A stretch of DNA of 64,000 bases from Odiellus spinosus (GCA_963920705.1 OY987232.1:3162001-3226000); one strand, 5' to 3'. Positions 27,101-41,545 are shown, counted from the stretch's first letter. Notes: a model not told the origin generated them from the letters alone. A program made the numbers and translations.

Positions 27101-28726
27101 AAATATGGCCAATTCAAGAAATCATACAATATCAAAATAGTCAAATTTCTGATTTTAAAAATTCGATTTTTGATATTAGATGTTTTTTTTTGAATTGGCC
27201 ATATTTTCCATGTTTTTCAACGGATTTTCCAAAACTCTTGTTTTTTAGATAGACCAATATTGGCTCTTTCGAACGGTGTTCATTTTGTCTAAATCGCTTA
27301 AAAACAAATGTTTTGTGTCCATTTGAATCCAATAATCTCTGATTTTTAAGCGTTTTTGCTTAATTTTAACCAATTTTATATTTGTCACGTTTTGGCAATT
27401 TAGACAAAACCAAAGTCATTCGAAAGAGCAAATAATGGACAGTCTAAATTATAAGAGTTTTCAAAAATCCGTTTAAAAACAAGAAAAATATGGCCAATTC
27501 AAGAAATCATACAATATCAAAATAGTCAAATTTCAGATTTTAAAAATTCGCTTTTTGATATTAGATGTTTTTTTGAATTGGCCATATTTTCCATGGTTTT
27601 ACACGTATTTTCAAAAACTCTTGTTTTTTAGATAGACCAATATTTGCTCTTTCGATTGGTATTGATTTTGTCTAAATCGCTTAAAAATCAAATGTTTTGT
27701 GTCCATTTGAATCCAATAATCTTTGATTTTTAACCGTTTTTGCTTATTTAGCCCATTTTATATTTGTCACGTTTTGGCAATTTAGACAAAACCAAAGTCA
27801 TTCGAAAGAGCAAATAATGGACAGTCTAAATTATAAGAGTTTTCAAAAATCCGTTTAAAAACAAGAAAAATATGGCCAATTCAAGAAATCATACAATATC
27901 AAAATAGTCAAATTTCAGATTTTAAAAATTCGCTTTTTGATATTAGATGTTTTTTTGCATTGGCCATATTTTCCATGTTTTTCAACGGATTTTCCAAAAT
28001 TCTTGTTTTTTAGATAGACCAATATTTGTTCTTTTGATTGGTGTTGATTTTGTCTAAATCGCTTAAAAATCAAATGTTTTGTGTCCAATTGAATCCAATA
28101 ATCTTTGATTTTTAAGCGTGTTTGCTTAATTTTAGCCCATTTTATATTTGTCACGTTTTGGCAATTTAGACAAAACCAAAGTCATTCGAAAGAGCAAATA
28201 ATGGACAGTCTAAATAATAAGAGTTTTCAAAAATCCGTTTAAAAACAAGAAAAATATGGCCAATTCAAGAAATCATACAATATCACAATAGTCAGATTTC
28301 AGATTTTAAAAATTCGCTTTTTGATATTAGATGTTTTTTTTTGAATTGGCCATATTTTCCATGTTTTTCAACGGATTTTCCAACACTCTTGTTTTTTAGA
28401 TAGACCAATATTGGTTCTTTCGAACGGTGTTGATTTTGTCTAAATCGCTTAAAAAACAAATGTTTTGTGTCCATTTGAATACAATAATCTCTGATTTTTA
28501 AGCGTTTTTGCTTAATTTTAACCAATTTTATATTTGTCACGTTTTGGCAATTTATACAAAACCAAAGTCATTCGAAAGAGCAAATAATGGACAGTCTAAA
28601 TTATAAGAGTTTTCAAAAATCCGTTTAAAAACAAGAAAAATATGGCCAATTCAAGAAATCATACAATATCAAAATAGTCAAATTTCAGATTTTAAAAATT
28701 CGCTTTTTGATATTAGATGTTTTTTT
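24120..28726. repeat. Mosaic of T1, G, C and T1'' monomers
   Basis: Landmarks at 24120, 24503, 24886, 25270, 25657, 26042, 26424, 26806, 27192, 27575, 27957 and 28343. It includes the last ATTCGTTGAAAAACAAG left arm (~25160), a T1'' monomer at 25657 (CGCATAAAAAAC), CTTATTTTTTAG at ~26469 and the first GCATTGGCC variant at 27957. The stretch 26424-27600 recurs near 38696-39890 at an offset of about 12,272 bp. Confidence 0.83.
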
Positions 28727-30263
28727 GAATTGGCCATATTTTCCATGTTTTTCAACGGATTTTCCAAAATTCTTGTTTTTTAGATAGACCAATATTTGTT
28801 CTTTTGATTGGTGTTGATTTTGTCTAAATCGCTTAAAAATCAAATGTTTTGTGTCCATTTGAATCCAATAATCTTTGATTTTTAAGCGTTTTTGCTTAAT
28901 TTTAGCCCATTTTATATTTGTCACGTTTTGGCAATTTAGACAAAACTAAAGTCATTCGAAAGAGCAAATAATGGACAGTCTAAATAATAAGAGTTTTCAA
29001 AAATCCGTTTAAAAACAAGAAAAATATGGCCAATTCAAGAAATCATACAATATCAAAATAGTCAAATTTCAGATTTTAAAAATTCGATTTTTGATATTAG
29101 ATGTTTTTTTTTAATTGGCCATATTTTCCATGTTTTTCAACGGATTTTCCAAAACTCTTGTTTTTTAGATAAACCAATATTGGCTCTTTCGAACGGTGTT
29201 CATTTTGTCTAAATCGCTTAAAAAACAAATGTTTTGTGTCCATTTGAATCCAATAATCTCTGATTTTTAAGCGTTTTTGCTTAATTTTAACCAATTTTAT
29301 ATTTGTCACGTTTTGGCAATTTAGACAAAACCATAGTCATTCGAAAGAGCAAATAATGGACAGTCTAAATTATAAGAGTTTTCAATAATCCGTTTAAAAA
29401 CAAGAAAAATATGGCCAATTCAAAAATCATACAATATCAAAATAGTCAAATTTCAGATTTTAAAAATTCGATTTTTGATATTAGATGTTTTTTTTTGAAT
29501 TGGCCATATTTTCCATGTTTTTCAACGGATTTTCCAACACTCTTGTTTTTTAGATAGACCAATATTGGTTCTTTCGAACGGTGTTGATTTTGTCTAAATC
29601 GCTTAAAAAACAAATGTTTTGTGTCCATTTGAATCCAATAATCTCTGATTTTTAAGCGTTTTTGCTTAATTTTAACCAATTTTATATTTGTCACGTTTTG
29701 GCAATTTAGACAAAACCAAAGTCATTCGAAAGAGCAAATAATGGACAGTCTAAATTATAAGAGTTTTCAAAAATCCGTTTAAAAACAAGAAAAATATGGC
29801 CAATTCAAGAAATCATACAATATCAAAATAGTCAAATTTCAGATTTTAAAAATTCGCTTTTTGATATTAGATGTTTTTTTGAATTGGCCATATTTTCCAT
29901 GCTTTTACACGTATTTTCAAAAACTCTTGTTTTTTAGATAGACCAATATTTGCTCTTTCGATTGGTATTGATTTTGTCTAAATCGCTTAAAAATCAAATG
30001 TTTTGTGTCCATTTGAATCCAATAATCTTTGATTTTTAACCGTTTTTGCTTATTTAGCCCATTTTATATTTGTCACGTTTTGGCAATTTAGACAAAACCA
30101 AAGTCATTCGAAAGAGCAAATAATGGACAGTCTAAATAATAAGAGTTTTCAAAAATCCGTTTAAAAACAAGAAAAATATGGCCAATTCAAGAAATCATAC
30201 AATATCAAAATAGTCAAATTTCTGATTTTAAAAATTCGATTTTTGATATTAGATGTTTTTTTT
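28727..30263. repeat. HOR-beta copy (C, T1', T2-like, G')
   Basis: Monomers at 28727, 29112, 29497 and 29881; 1537 bp. The beta signature is a run of linked variants: ACAAAACTAAAG after C, GATAAACC and ACCATAGTC in and after T1', then TCAATAATCCG and CCAATTCAAAAATC. The landmark at 29112 is TAATTGGCC. The third monomer has CCAACACTCTTG and TTGGTTCTTTCG. Confidence 0.87.
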
Positions 30264-33200
30264 GAATTGGCCATATTTTCCATGTTTTTCAACGGATTTT
30301 CCAAAACTCTTGTTTTTTAGATAGACCAATATTGGCTCTTTCGAACGGTGTTCATTTTGTCTAAATCGCTTAAAAACAAATGTTTTGTGTCCATTTGAAT
30401 CCAATAATCTCTGATTTTTAAGCGTTTTTGCTTAATTTTAACCAATTTTATATTTGTCACGTTTTGGCAATTTAGACAAAACCAAAGTCATTCAAATAAT
30501 GGACAGTCTAAATTATAAGAGTTTTCAAAAATCCGTTTAAAAACAAGAAAAATATGGCCAATTCAAGAAATCATACAATATCAAAATAGTCAAATTTCAG
30601 ATTTTAAAAATTCGATTTTTGATATTAGATGTTTTTTTTTTGAATTGGCCATATTTTCCATGTTTTTCAACGGATTTTCCAAAACTCTTGTTTTTTAGAT
30701 AGACCAATATTGGCTCTTTCGAACGGTGTTCATTTTGTCTAAATCGCATAAAAAACAAATGTTTTGTGTCCATTTGAATCCAATAATCTCTGATTTTTAA
30801 GCGTTTTTGCTTAATTTTAACCAATTTTATATTTGTCACGTTTTGGCAATTTAGACAAAACCAAAGTCATTCGAAAGAGCAAATAATGGACAGTCTAAAT
30901 TATAAGAGTTTTCAAAAATCCGTTTAAAAACAAGAAAAATATGGCCAATTCAAGAAATCATACAATATCAAAATAGTCAAATTTCAGATTTTAAAAATTC
31001 GCTTTTTGATATTAGATGTTTTTTTGAATTGGCCATATTTTCCATGCTTTTACACGTATTTTCAAAAACTCTTGTTTTTTAGATAGACCAATATTTGCTC
31101 TTTCGATTGGTATTGATTTTGTCTAAATCGCTTAAAAATCAAATGTTTTGTGTCCATTTGAATCCAATAATCTTTGATTTTTAACCGTTTTTGCTTATTT
31201 AGCCCATTTTATATTTGTCACGTTGTGGCAATTTAGACAAAACCAAAGTCATTCGAAAGAGCAAATAATGGACAGTCTAAATTATAAGAGTTTTCAAAAA
31301 TCCGTTTAAAAACAAGAAAAATATGACCAATTCAAGAAATCATACAATATCACAATAGACAGATTTCAGATTTTAAAAATTCGCTTTTTGATATTAGATT
31401 TTTTTTTGAATTGGCCATATTTTCCATGCTTTTCAACGGATTTTCCAAAATTCTTGTTTTTTAGATAGACCAATATTTGTTCTTTTGATTGGTGTTGATT
31501 TTGTCTAAATCGCTTAAAAATCAAATGTTTTGTGTCCATTTGAATCCAATAATCTTTGATTTTTAAGCGTTTTTGCTTAATTTTAGCCCATTTTATATTT
31601 GTCACGTTTTGGCAATTTAGACAAAACCAAAGTCATTCGAAAGAGCAAATAATGGACAGTCTAAATAATAAGAGTTTTCAAAAATCCGTTTAAAAACAAG
31701 AAAAATATGGCCAATTCAAGAAATCATACAATATCAAAATAGTCAAATTTCTGATTTTAAAAATTCGATTTTTGATATTAGATGTTTTTTTTGAATTGGC
31801 CATATTTTCCATGTTTTTCAACGGATTTTCCAAAACTCTTGTTTTTTAGATAGACCAATATTGGCTCTTTCGAACGGTGTTCATTTTGTCTAAATCGCTT
31901 AAAAACAAATGTTTTGTGTCCATTTGAATCCAATAATCTCTGATTTTTAAGCGTTTTTGCTTAATTTTAACCAATTTTATATTTGTCACGTTTTGGCAAT
32001 TTAGACAAAACCAAAGTCATTCGAAAGAGCAAATAATGGACAGTCTAAATTATAAGAGTTTTCAAAAATCCGTTTAAAAACAAGAAAAATATGGCCAATT
32101 CAAGAAATCATACAATATCAAAATAGTCAAATTTCAGATTTTAAAAATTCGCTTTTTGATATTAGATGTTTTTTTGAATTGGCCATATTTTCCATGGTTT
32201 TACACGTATTTTCCAAAATTCTTGTTTTTTAGATAGACCAATATTTGTTCTTTTGATTGGTGTTGATTTTGTCTAAATCGCTTAAAAATCAAATGTTTTG
32301 TGTCCATTTGAATCCAATAATCTTTGATTTTTAAGCGTTTTTGCTTAATTTTAGCCCATTTTATATTTGTCACGTTTTGGCAATTTAGACAAAACCAAAG
32401 TCATTCGAAAGAGCAAATAATGGACAGTCTAAATAATAAGAGTTTTCAAAAATCCGTTTAAAAACAAGAAAAATATGGCCAATTCAAGAAATCATACAAT
32501 ATCAAAATAGTCAAATTTCTGATTTTAAAAATTCGATTTTTGATATTAGATGTTTTTTTTGAATTGGCCATATTTTCCATGTTTTTCAACGGATTTTCCT
32601 AAACTCTTGTTTTTTAGATAGACCAATATTGGCTCTTTCGAACGGTGTTCATTTTGTCTAAATCGCTTAAAAACAAATGTTTTGTGTCCATTTGAATCCA
32701 ATAATCTCTGATTTTTAAGCTTTTTGCTTAATTTTAACCAATTTTATATTTGTCACGTTTTGGCAATTTAGACAAAACCAAAGTCATTCGAAAGAGCAAA
32801 TAATGGACAGTCTAAATTATAAGAGTTTTCAAAAATCCGTTTAAAAACAAGAAAAATATGGCCAATTCAAGAAATCATACAATATCAAAATAGTCAAATT
32901 TCAGATTTTAAAAATTCGCTTTTTGATATTAGATGTTTTTTTGAATTGGCCATATTTTCCATGGTTTTACACGTATTTTCAAAAACTCTTGTTTTTTAGA
33001 TAGACCAATATTTGCTCTTTCGATTGGTATTGATTTTGTCTAAATCGCTTAAAAATCAAATGTTTTGTGTCCATTTGAATCCAATAATCTTTGATTTTTA
33101 ACCGTTTTTGCTTATTTAGCCCATTTTATATTTGTCACGTTTTGGCAATTTAGACAAAACCAAAGTCATTCGAAAGAGCAAATAATGGACAGTCTAAATT

Positions 33201-33711
33201 ATAAGAGTTTTCAAAAATCCGTTTAAAAACAAGAAAAATATGGCCAATTCAAGAAATCATACAATATCAAAATAGTCAAATTTCAGATTTTAAAAATTCG
33301 CTTTTTGATATTAGATGTTTTTTTTTTGAATTGGCCATATTTTCCATGTTTTTCAACGGATTTTCCAAAACTCTTGTTTTTTAGATAGACCAATATTGGT
33401 TCTTTCGAACGGTGTTGATTTTGTCTAAATCGCTTAAAAAACAAATGTTTTGTGTCCATTTGAATACAATAATCTCTGATTTTTAAGCGTTTTTGCTTAA
33501 TTTTAACCAATTTTATATTTGTTACGTTTTGGCAATTTATACAAAACCAAAGTCATTCGAAATAGCAAATAATGGACAGTCTAAATTATAAGAGTTTTCA
33601 AAAATCCGTTTAAAAACAAGAAAAATATGGCCAATTCAAGAAATCATACAATATCAAAATAGTCAAATTTCAGATTTTAAAAATTCGCTTTTTGATATTA
33701 GATGTTTTTTT
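30264..33711. repeat. Mosaic of T1, T1'', G, C and chimeric monomers
   Basis: Landmarks at 30264, 30642, 31026, 31408, 31793, 32176, 32561, 32943 and 33328. An 8-base loss gives GTCATTCAAATAATGG at ~30488. The monomer at 32176 is a G-to-C chimera. The one at 33328 is T2 and is followed by the rare GAAATAGC (~33560). Confidence 0.84.
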
Positions 33712-35248
33712 GAATTGGCCATATTTTCCATGTTTTTCCACGGATTTTCCAAAATTCTTGTTTTTTAGATAGACCAATATTTGTTCTTTTGATTGGTGTT
33801 GATTTTGTCTAAATCGCTTAAAAATCAAATGTTTTGTGTCCATTTGAATCCAATAATCTTTGATTTTTAAGCGTTTTTGCTTAATTTTAGCCCATTTTAT
33901 ATTTGTCACGTTTTGGCAATTTAGACAACACTAAAGTCATTCGAAAGAGCAAATAATGGACAGTCTAAATAATAAGAGTTTTCAAAAATCCGTTTAAAAA
34001 CAAGAAAAATATGGCCAATTCAAGAAATCATACAATATCAAAATAGTCAAATTTCAGATTTTAAAAATTCGATTTTTGATATTAGATGTTTTTTTTGAAT
34101 TGGCCATATTTTCCATGTTTTTCAACGGATTTTCCAAAACTCTTGTTTTTTAGATAAACCAATATTGGCTCTTTCGAACGGTGTTCATTTTGTCTAAATC
34201 GCTTAAAAAACAAATGTTTTGTGTCCATTTGAATCCAATAATCTCTGATTTTTAAGCGTTTTTGCTTAATTTTAACCAATTTTATATTTGTCACGTTTTG
34301 GCAATTTAGACAAAACCATAGTCATTCGAAAGAGCAAATAATGGACAGTCTAAATTATATGAGTTTTCAATAATCCGTTTAAAAACAAGAAAAATATGGC
34401 CAATTCAAAAATCATACAATATCAAAATAGTCAAATTTCAGATTTTAAAAATTCGATTTTTGATATTAGATGTTTTTTTTTGAATTGGCCATATTTTCCA
34501 TGTTTTTCAACGGATTTTCCAAAACTCTTGTTTTTAGATAGACCAATACTGGCTCTTTCGAAGGGTGTTCATTTTGTCTAAATCGCATAAAAAACAAATG
34601 TTTTGTGTCCATTTGAATCCAATAATCTCTGATTTTTAAGCGTTTTTGCTTAATTTTAACCAATTTTATATTTGTCACGTTTTGGCAATTTAGACAAAAC
34701 CAAAGTCATTCGAAAGAGCAAATAATGGACAGTCTAAATTATAAGAGTTTTCAAAAATCCGTTTAAAAACAAGAAAAATATGGCCAATTCAAGAAATCAT
34801 ACAATATCAAAATAGTCAAATTTCAGATTTTAAAAATTCGCTTTTTGATATTAGATGTTTTTTTGAATTGGCCATATTTTCCATGGTTTTACACGTATTT
34901 TCAAAAACTCTTGTTTTTTAGATAGACCAATATTTGCTCTTTCGATTGGTATTGATTTTGTCTAAATCGCTTAAAAATCAAATGTTTTGTGTCCATTTGA
35001 ATCCAATAATCTTTGATTTTTAACCGTTTTTGCTTATTTAGCCCATTTTATATTTGTCACGTTTTGGCAATTTAGACAAAACCAAAGTCATTCGAAAGAG
35101 CAAATAGTGGACAGTCTAAATAATAAGAGTTTTCAAAAATCCGTTTAAAAACAAGAAAAATATGGCCAATTCAAGAAATCATACAATATCACAATAGTCA
35201 GATTTCAGATTTTAAAAATTCGCTTTTTGATATTAGATGTTTTTTTTT
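33712..35248. repeat. HOR-beta copy (C, T1', T1''-like, G)
   Basis: Monomers at 33712, 34097, 34482 and 34865; 1537 bp. It shows GATAAACC (~34153), ACCATAGTC (~34315), TCAATAATCCG and CCAATTCAAAAATC. It aligns with 28727-30263 at an offset of about 4985 bp (13 monomers), and together with the preceding T2 monomer it aligns with 59060-60978. Confidence 0.87.
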
Positions 35249-36015
35249 GAATTGGCCATATTTTCCATGTTTTTCAACGGATTTTCCAAAACTCTTGTTT
35301 TTTAGATAGACCAATATTGGTTCTTTCGAACGGTGTTGATTTTGTCTAAATCGCTTAAAAAACAAATGTTTTGTGTCCATTTGAATACAATAATCTCTGA
35401 TTTTTAAGCGTTTTTGCTTAATTTTAACCAATTTTATATTTGTCACGTTTTGGCAATTTATACAAAACCAAAGTCATTCGAAAGAGCAAATAATGGACAG
35501 TCTAAATTATAAGAGTTTTCAAAAATCCGTTTAAAAACAAGAAAAATATGGCCAATTCAAGAAATCATACAATATCAAAATAGTCAAATTTCAGATTTTA
35601 AAAATTCGCTTTTTGATATTAGATGTTTTTTTGAATTGGCCATATTTTCCATGTTTTTCAACGGATTTTCCAAAATTCTTGTTTTTTAGATAGACCAATA
35701 TTTGTTCTTTTGATTGGTGTTGATTTTGTCTAAATCGCTTAAAAACAAATGTTTTGTGTCCATTTGAATCCAATAATCTTTGATTTTTAACCGTTTTTGC
35801 TTAATTTTAACCAATTTTATATTTGTCACGTTTTGGCAATTTAGACAAAACCAAAGTCATTCGAAAGAGCAAATAATGGACAGTCTAAATTATAAGAGTT
35901 TTCAAAAATCCGTTTAAAAACAAGAAAAATATGGCCAATTCAAGAAATCATACAATATCAAAATAGTCAAATTTCAGATTTTAAAAATTCGCTTTTTGAT
36001 ATTAGATGTTTTTTT
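35249..36015. repeat. T2 monomer and C chimera linking two blocks
   Basis: Landmarks at 35249 (T2, GAATACAATAATCTC) and 35633. The second begins as C but from ~35745 reads CGCTTAAAAACAAATG and then TTTTTAACCG, so it is a within-monomer recombinant. Confidence 0.82.
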
Positions 36016-37164
36016 GAATTGGCCATATTTTCCATGGTTTTACACGTATTTTCCAAAACTCTGGTTTTTTAGATAGACCAATATTTGCTCTTTCGATTGG
36101 TGTTGATTTTGTCAAAATCGCTTAAAAATCAAATGTTTTATGTCCATTTGAATCCAATAATCTTTGATTTTTAACCGTTTTTGCTTATTTTAGCCCATTT
36201 TATATTTGTCACGTCTTGGCAATTTAGACAAAATACAAAGTCATTCGAAAGAGCAAATAATGGACAGTCTAAATAATAAGAGTTTTCAAAAATCCGTTTA
36301 AAAACAAGAAAAATATGGCCAATTCAAAAATCATACAATATCAAAATAGTCAAATTTCAGATTTTAAAAATTCGCTTTTTGATATTAGATTTTTTTGAAT
36401 TGGCCATATTTTCCATGCTTTTCAACGGATTTTCCAAAATTCTTGTTTTTTAGATAGACCAATATTTGTTCTTTTGATTGGTGTTGATTTTGTCTAAATC
36501 GCTTAAAAATCAAATGTTTTGTGTCCATTTGAATCCAATAATCTTTGATTTTTAAGCGTTTTTGCTTAATTTTAGCCCATTTTATATTTGTCACGTTTTG
36601 GCAATTTAGACAAAACCAAAGTCATTCGAAAGAGCAAATAATGGACAGTCTAAATAATATGAGTTTTCAAAAATCCGTTTAAAAACAAGAAAAATATGGC
36701 CAATTCAAGAAATCATACAATATCGAAATAGTCAAATTTCTGATTTTAAAAATTCGATTTTTGATATTAGATGTTTTTTTTGAATTGGCCATATTTTCCA
36801 TGTTTTTCAACGGATTTTCCAAAACTCTTGTTTTTTAGATAGACCAATATTAGCTCTTTCGAACGGTGTTCATTTTGTCTAAATCGCTTAAAAACAAATG
36901 TTTTGTGTCCATTTGACTCCAATGATCTCTTATTTTTAAGCGTTTTTGCTTAATTTTAACCAATTTTATATTTGTCACGTTTTGGCAATTTAGACAAAAC
37001 CAAAGTCATTCGAAAGAGCAAATAATGGACAGTCTAAATTATAAGAGTTTTCAAAAATCCGTTTAAAAACAAGAAAAATATGGCCAATTCAAGAAAACAT
37101 ACAATATCAAAATAGTCAAATTTCAGATTTTAAAAATTCGCTTTTTGATATTAGATGTTTTTTT
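36016..37164. repeat. 3-mer HOR, copy 1
   Basis: Monomers at 36016, 36397 and 36782; 1149 bp. Markers are AAAACTCTGGTTTTTTAG (~36055), TTTTATGTCC, CGTCTTGGC plus ACAAAATACAAAG, and a T1 with TTAGCTCTTTCG, TTTGACTCCAATGATC and CTTATTTTTAAGCG. Confidence 0.9.
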
Positions 37165-38313
37165 GAATTGGCCATATTTTCCATGGTTTTACACGTATTT
37201 TCCAAAACTCTGGTTTTTTAGATAGACCAATATTTGCTCTTTCGATTGGTGTTGATTTTGTCAAAATCGCTTAAAAATCAAATGTTTTATGTCCATTTGA
37301 ATCCAATAATCTTTGATTTTTAACCGTTTTTGCTTATTTTAGCCCATTTTATATTTGTCACGTCTTGGCAATTTAGACAAAATACAAAGTCATTCGAAAG
37401 AGCAAATAATGGACAGTCTAAATAATAAGAGTTTTCAAAAATCCGTTTAAAAACAAGAAAAATATGGCCAATTCAAAAATCATACAATATCAAAATAGTC
37501 AAATTTCAGATTTTAAAAATTCGCTTTTTGATATTAGATTTTTTTGAATTGGCCATATTTTCCATGCTTTTCAACGGATTTTCCAAAATTCTTGTTTTTT
37601 AGATAGACCAATATTTGTTCTTTTGATTGGTGTTGATTTTCTCTAAATCGCTTAAAAATCAAATGTTTTGTGTCCATTTGAATCCAATAATCTTTGATTT
37701 TTAAGCGTTTTTGCTTAATTTTAGCCCATTTTATATTTGTCACGTTTTGGCAATTTAGACAAAACCAAAGTCATTCGAAAGAGCAAATAATGGACAGTCT
37801 AAATAATAAGAGTTTTCAAAAATCCGTTTAAAAACAAGAAAAATATGGCCAATTCAAGAAATCATACAATATCAAAATAGTCAAATTTCTGATTTTAAAA
37901 ATTCGATTTTTGATATTAGATGTTTTTTTTGAATTGGCCACATTTTCCATGTTTTTCAACGGATTTTCCAAAACTCTTGTTTTTTAGATAGACCAATATT
38001 AGCTCTTTCGAACGGTGTTCATTTTGTCTAAATCGCTTAAAAACAAATGTTTTGTGTCCATTTGACTCCAATGATCTCTTATTTTTAAGCGTTTTTGCTT
38101 AATTTTAACCAATTTTATATTTGTCACGTTTTGGCAATTTAGACAAAACCAAAGTCATTCGAAAGAGCAAATAATGGACAGTCTAAATTATAAGAGTTTT
38201 CAAAAATCCGTTTAAAAACAAGAAAAATATGGCCAATTCAAGAAAACATACAATATCAAAATAGTCAAATTTCAGATTTTAAAAATTCGCTTTTTGATAT
38301 TAGATGTTTTTTT
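37165..38313. repeat. 3-mer HOR, copy 2
   Basis: Monomers at 37165, 37546 and 37931; 1149 bp. Every marker of copy 1 is repeated at a spacing of about 1149-1150 bp. Private changes include GATTTTCTCTAAATCGC (~37635) and GGCCACATTTTCC (~37936). Confidence 0.9.
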
Positions 38314-40232
38314 GAATTGGCCATATTTTCCATGGTTTTACACGTATTTTCAAAAACTCTTGTTTTTTAGATAGACCAATATTTGCTCTTTCGATTGGTA
38401 TTGATTTTGTCTAAATCGCTTAAAAATCAAATGTTTTGTGTCCATTTGAATCCAATAATCTTTGATTTTTAACCGTTTTTGCTTATTTAGCCCATTTTAT
38501 ATTTGTCACGTTTTGGCAATTTAGACAAAGCCAAAGTCATTCGAAAGAGCAAATAATGGACAGTCTAAATTATAAGAGTTTTCAAAAATCCGTTTAAAAA
38601 CAAGAAAAATATGGCCAATTCAAGAAATCATACAATATCAAAATAGTCAAATTTCAGATTTTAAAAATTCGCTTTTTGATATTAGATGTTTTTTTGAATT
38701 GGCCATATTTTCCATGGTTTTACACGTATTTTCCAAAACTCTTATTTTTTAGATAGACCAATATTTGCTCTTTCGATTGGTGTTGATTTTGTCAAAATCG
38801 CTTAAAAATCAAATGTTTTATGTCCATTTGAATCCAATAATCTTTGATTTTTAACCGTTTTTGCTTATTTTAGCCCATTTTATATTTGTCACGTCTTGGC
38901 AATTTAGACAAAAACCAAAGTCATTCGAAAGAGCAAATAATGGACAGTCTAAATAATAAGAGTTTTCAAAAATCCGTTTAAAAACAAGAAAAATATGGCC
39001 AATTCAAAAATCATACAATATCAAAATAGTCAAATTTCAGATTTTAAAAATTCGCTTTTTGATATTAGATTTTTTTTGAATTGGCCATATTTTCCATGCT
39101 TTTCAACGGATTTTCCAAAATTCTTGTTTTTTAGATAGACCAATATTTGTTCTTTTGATTGGTGTTGATTTTGTCTAAATCGCTTAAAAATCAAATGTTT
39201 TGTGTCCATTTGAATCCAATAATCTTTGATTTTTAAGCGTTTTTGCTTAATTTTAGCCCATTTTATATTTGTCACGTTTTGGCAATTTAGACAAAACCAA
39301 AGTCATTCGAAAGAGCAAATAATGGACAGTCTAAATAATAAGAGTTTTCAAAAATCCGTTTAAAAACAAGAAAAATATGGCCAATTCAAGAAATCATACA
39401 ATATCAAAATAGTCAAATTTCTGATTTTAAAAATTCGATTTTTGATATTAGATGTTTTTTTTTGAATTGGCCATATTTTCCATGTTTTTCAACGGATTTT
39501 CCAAAACTCTTGTTTTTTAGATAGACCAATATTGGCTCTTTCGAACGGTGTTCATTTTGTCTAAATCGCTTAAAAACAAATGTTTTGTGTCCATTTGAAT
39601 CCAATAATCTCTGATTTTTAAGCGTTTTTGCTTAATTTTAACCAATTTTATATTTGTCACGTTTTGGCAATTTAGACAAAACCAAAGTCATTCGAAAGAG
39701 CAAATAATGGACAGTCTAAATTATAAGAGTTTTCAAAAATCCGTTTAAAAACAAGAAAAATATGGCCAATTCAAGAAATCATACAATATCAAAATAGTCA
39801 AATTTCAGATTTTAAAAATTCGCTTTTTGATATTAGATGTTTTTTTGAATTGGCCATATTTTCCATGGTTTTACACGTATTTTCAAAAACTCTTGTTTTT
39901 TAGATAGACCAATATTTGTTCTTTTGATTGGTGTTGATTTTGTCTAAATCGCTTAAAAATCAAATGTTTTGTGTCCAATTGAATCCAATAATCTTTGATT
40001 TTTAAGCGTGTTTGCTTAATTTTAGCCCATTTTATATTTGTCACGTTTTGGCAATTTAGACAAAACCAAAGTCATTCGAAAGAGCAAATAATGGACAGTC
40101 TAAATAATAAGAGTTTTCAAAAATCCGTTTAAAAACAAGAAAAATATGGCCAATTCAAGAAATCATACAATATCACAATAGTCAGATTTCAGATTTTAAA
40201 AATTCGCTTTTTGATATTAGATGTTTTTTTTT
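38314..40232. repeat. Five monomers leading into the alpha HOR
   Basis: Landmarks at 38314 (G), 38696 (CTTATTTTTTAG variant), 39078 (C), 39464 (T1) and 39847 (H). The last two already have the T1 and H form of HOR-alpha, but the G monomer between them is absent. Confidence 0.84.
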
Positions 40233-41486
40233 GAATTGGCCATATTTTCCATGTTTTTCAACGGATTTTCCAAAACTCTTGTTTTTTAGATAGACCAATA
40301 TTGGTTCTTTCGAACGGTGTTGATTTTGTCTAAATCGCTTAAAAAACAAATGTTTTGTGTCCATTTGAATACAATAATCTCTGATTTTTAAGCGTTTTTG
40401 CTTAATTTTAACCAATTTTATATTTGTCACGTTTTGGCAATTTATACAAAACCAAAGTCATTCGAAAGAGCAAATAATGGACAGTCTAAATTATAAGAGT
40501 TTTCAAAAATCCGTTTAAAAACAAGAAAAATATGGCCAATTCAAGAAATCATACAATATCAAAATAGTCAAATTTCTGATTTTAAAAATTCGATTTTTGA
40601 TATTAGATGTTTTTTTTTGAATTGGCCATATTTTCCATGTTTTTCAACGGATTTTCCAAAACTCTTGTTTTTTAGATAGACCAATATTGGCTCTTTCGAA
40701 CGGTGTTCATTTTGTCTAAATCGCTTAAAAACAAATGTTTTGTGTCCATTTGAATCCAATAATCTCTGATTTTTAAGCGTTTTTGCTTAATTTTAACCAA
40801 TTTTATATTTGTCACGTTTTGGCAATTTAGACAAAACCAAAGTCATTCGAAAGAGCAAATAATGGACAGTCTAAATTATAAGAGTTTTCAAAAATCCGTT
40901 TAAAAACAAGAAAAATATGGCCAATTCAAGAAATCATACAATATCAAAATAGTCAAATTTCAGATTTTAAAAATTCGCTTTTTGATATTAGATGTTTTTT
41001 TGAATTGGCCATATTTTCCATGGTTTTACACGTATTTTCAAAAACTCTTGTTTTTTAGATAGACCAATATTTGCTCTTTCGATTGGTATTGATTTTGTCT
41101 AAATCGCTTAAAAATCAAATGTTTTGTGTCCATTTGAATCCAATAATCTTTGATTTTTAACCGTTTTTGCTTATTTAGCCCATTTTATATTTGTCACGTT
41201 TTGGCAATTTAGACAAAACCAAAGTCATTCGAAAGAGCAAATAATGGACAGTCTAAATTATAAGAGTTTTCAAAAATCCGTTTAAAAACAAGAAAAATAT
41301 GGCCAATTCAAGAAATCATACAATATCAAAATAGTCAAATTTCAGATTTTAAAAATTCGCTTTTTGATATTAGATGTTTTTTTGAATTGGCCATATTTTC
41401 CATGGTTTTACACGTATTTTCAAAAACTCTTGTTTTTTAGATAGACCAATATTTGTTCTTTTGATTGGTGTTGATTTTGTCTAAAT

Positions 41487-41545
41487 CGCTTAAAAATCAA
41501 ATGTTTTGTGTCCAATTGAATCCAATAATCTTTGATTTTTAAGCG
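41487..41545. repeat. 59-bp stem-loop with perfect 15-bp arms (representative, C/H subtype)
   Basis: CGCTTAAAAATCAAA at 41487-41501 is the exact reverse complement of TTTGATTTTTAAGCG at 41531-41545, around a 29-base loop. It lies outside the 103-bp arms, in the junction between successive dyads. C monomers keep the perfect stem. G monomers end TTTTTAACCG, with one mismatch. T monomers keep about 10 bp (CGCTTAAAAA / TTTTTAAGCG). Cruciform extrusion is possible but not demonstrated. Confidence 0.9.

Noticed and set aside
24120-30264. An 8-monomer HOR suggested by T1 monomers at 24120, 27192 and 30264 (3072 bp apart)
   Set aside because: The monomers between them are of different subtypes in the two intervals, so only the T1 spacing coincides.
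40182-40430. Minus-strand open frames of ~60-85 codons (MTNIK...KRFRQNQ...KYGQFKK) in most monomers, as a multicopy gene family
   Set aside because: They repeat with the satellite period and have no promoter, ribosome-site or splice context. Their ends flip between ...LISKSEFLKSEI and ...SNIKKRIFKI according to the T-tract length. They reflect a stop-poor repeat, not selection for protein.
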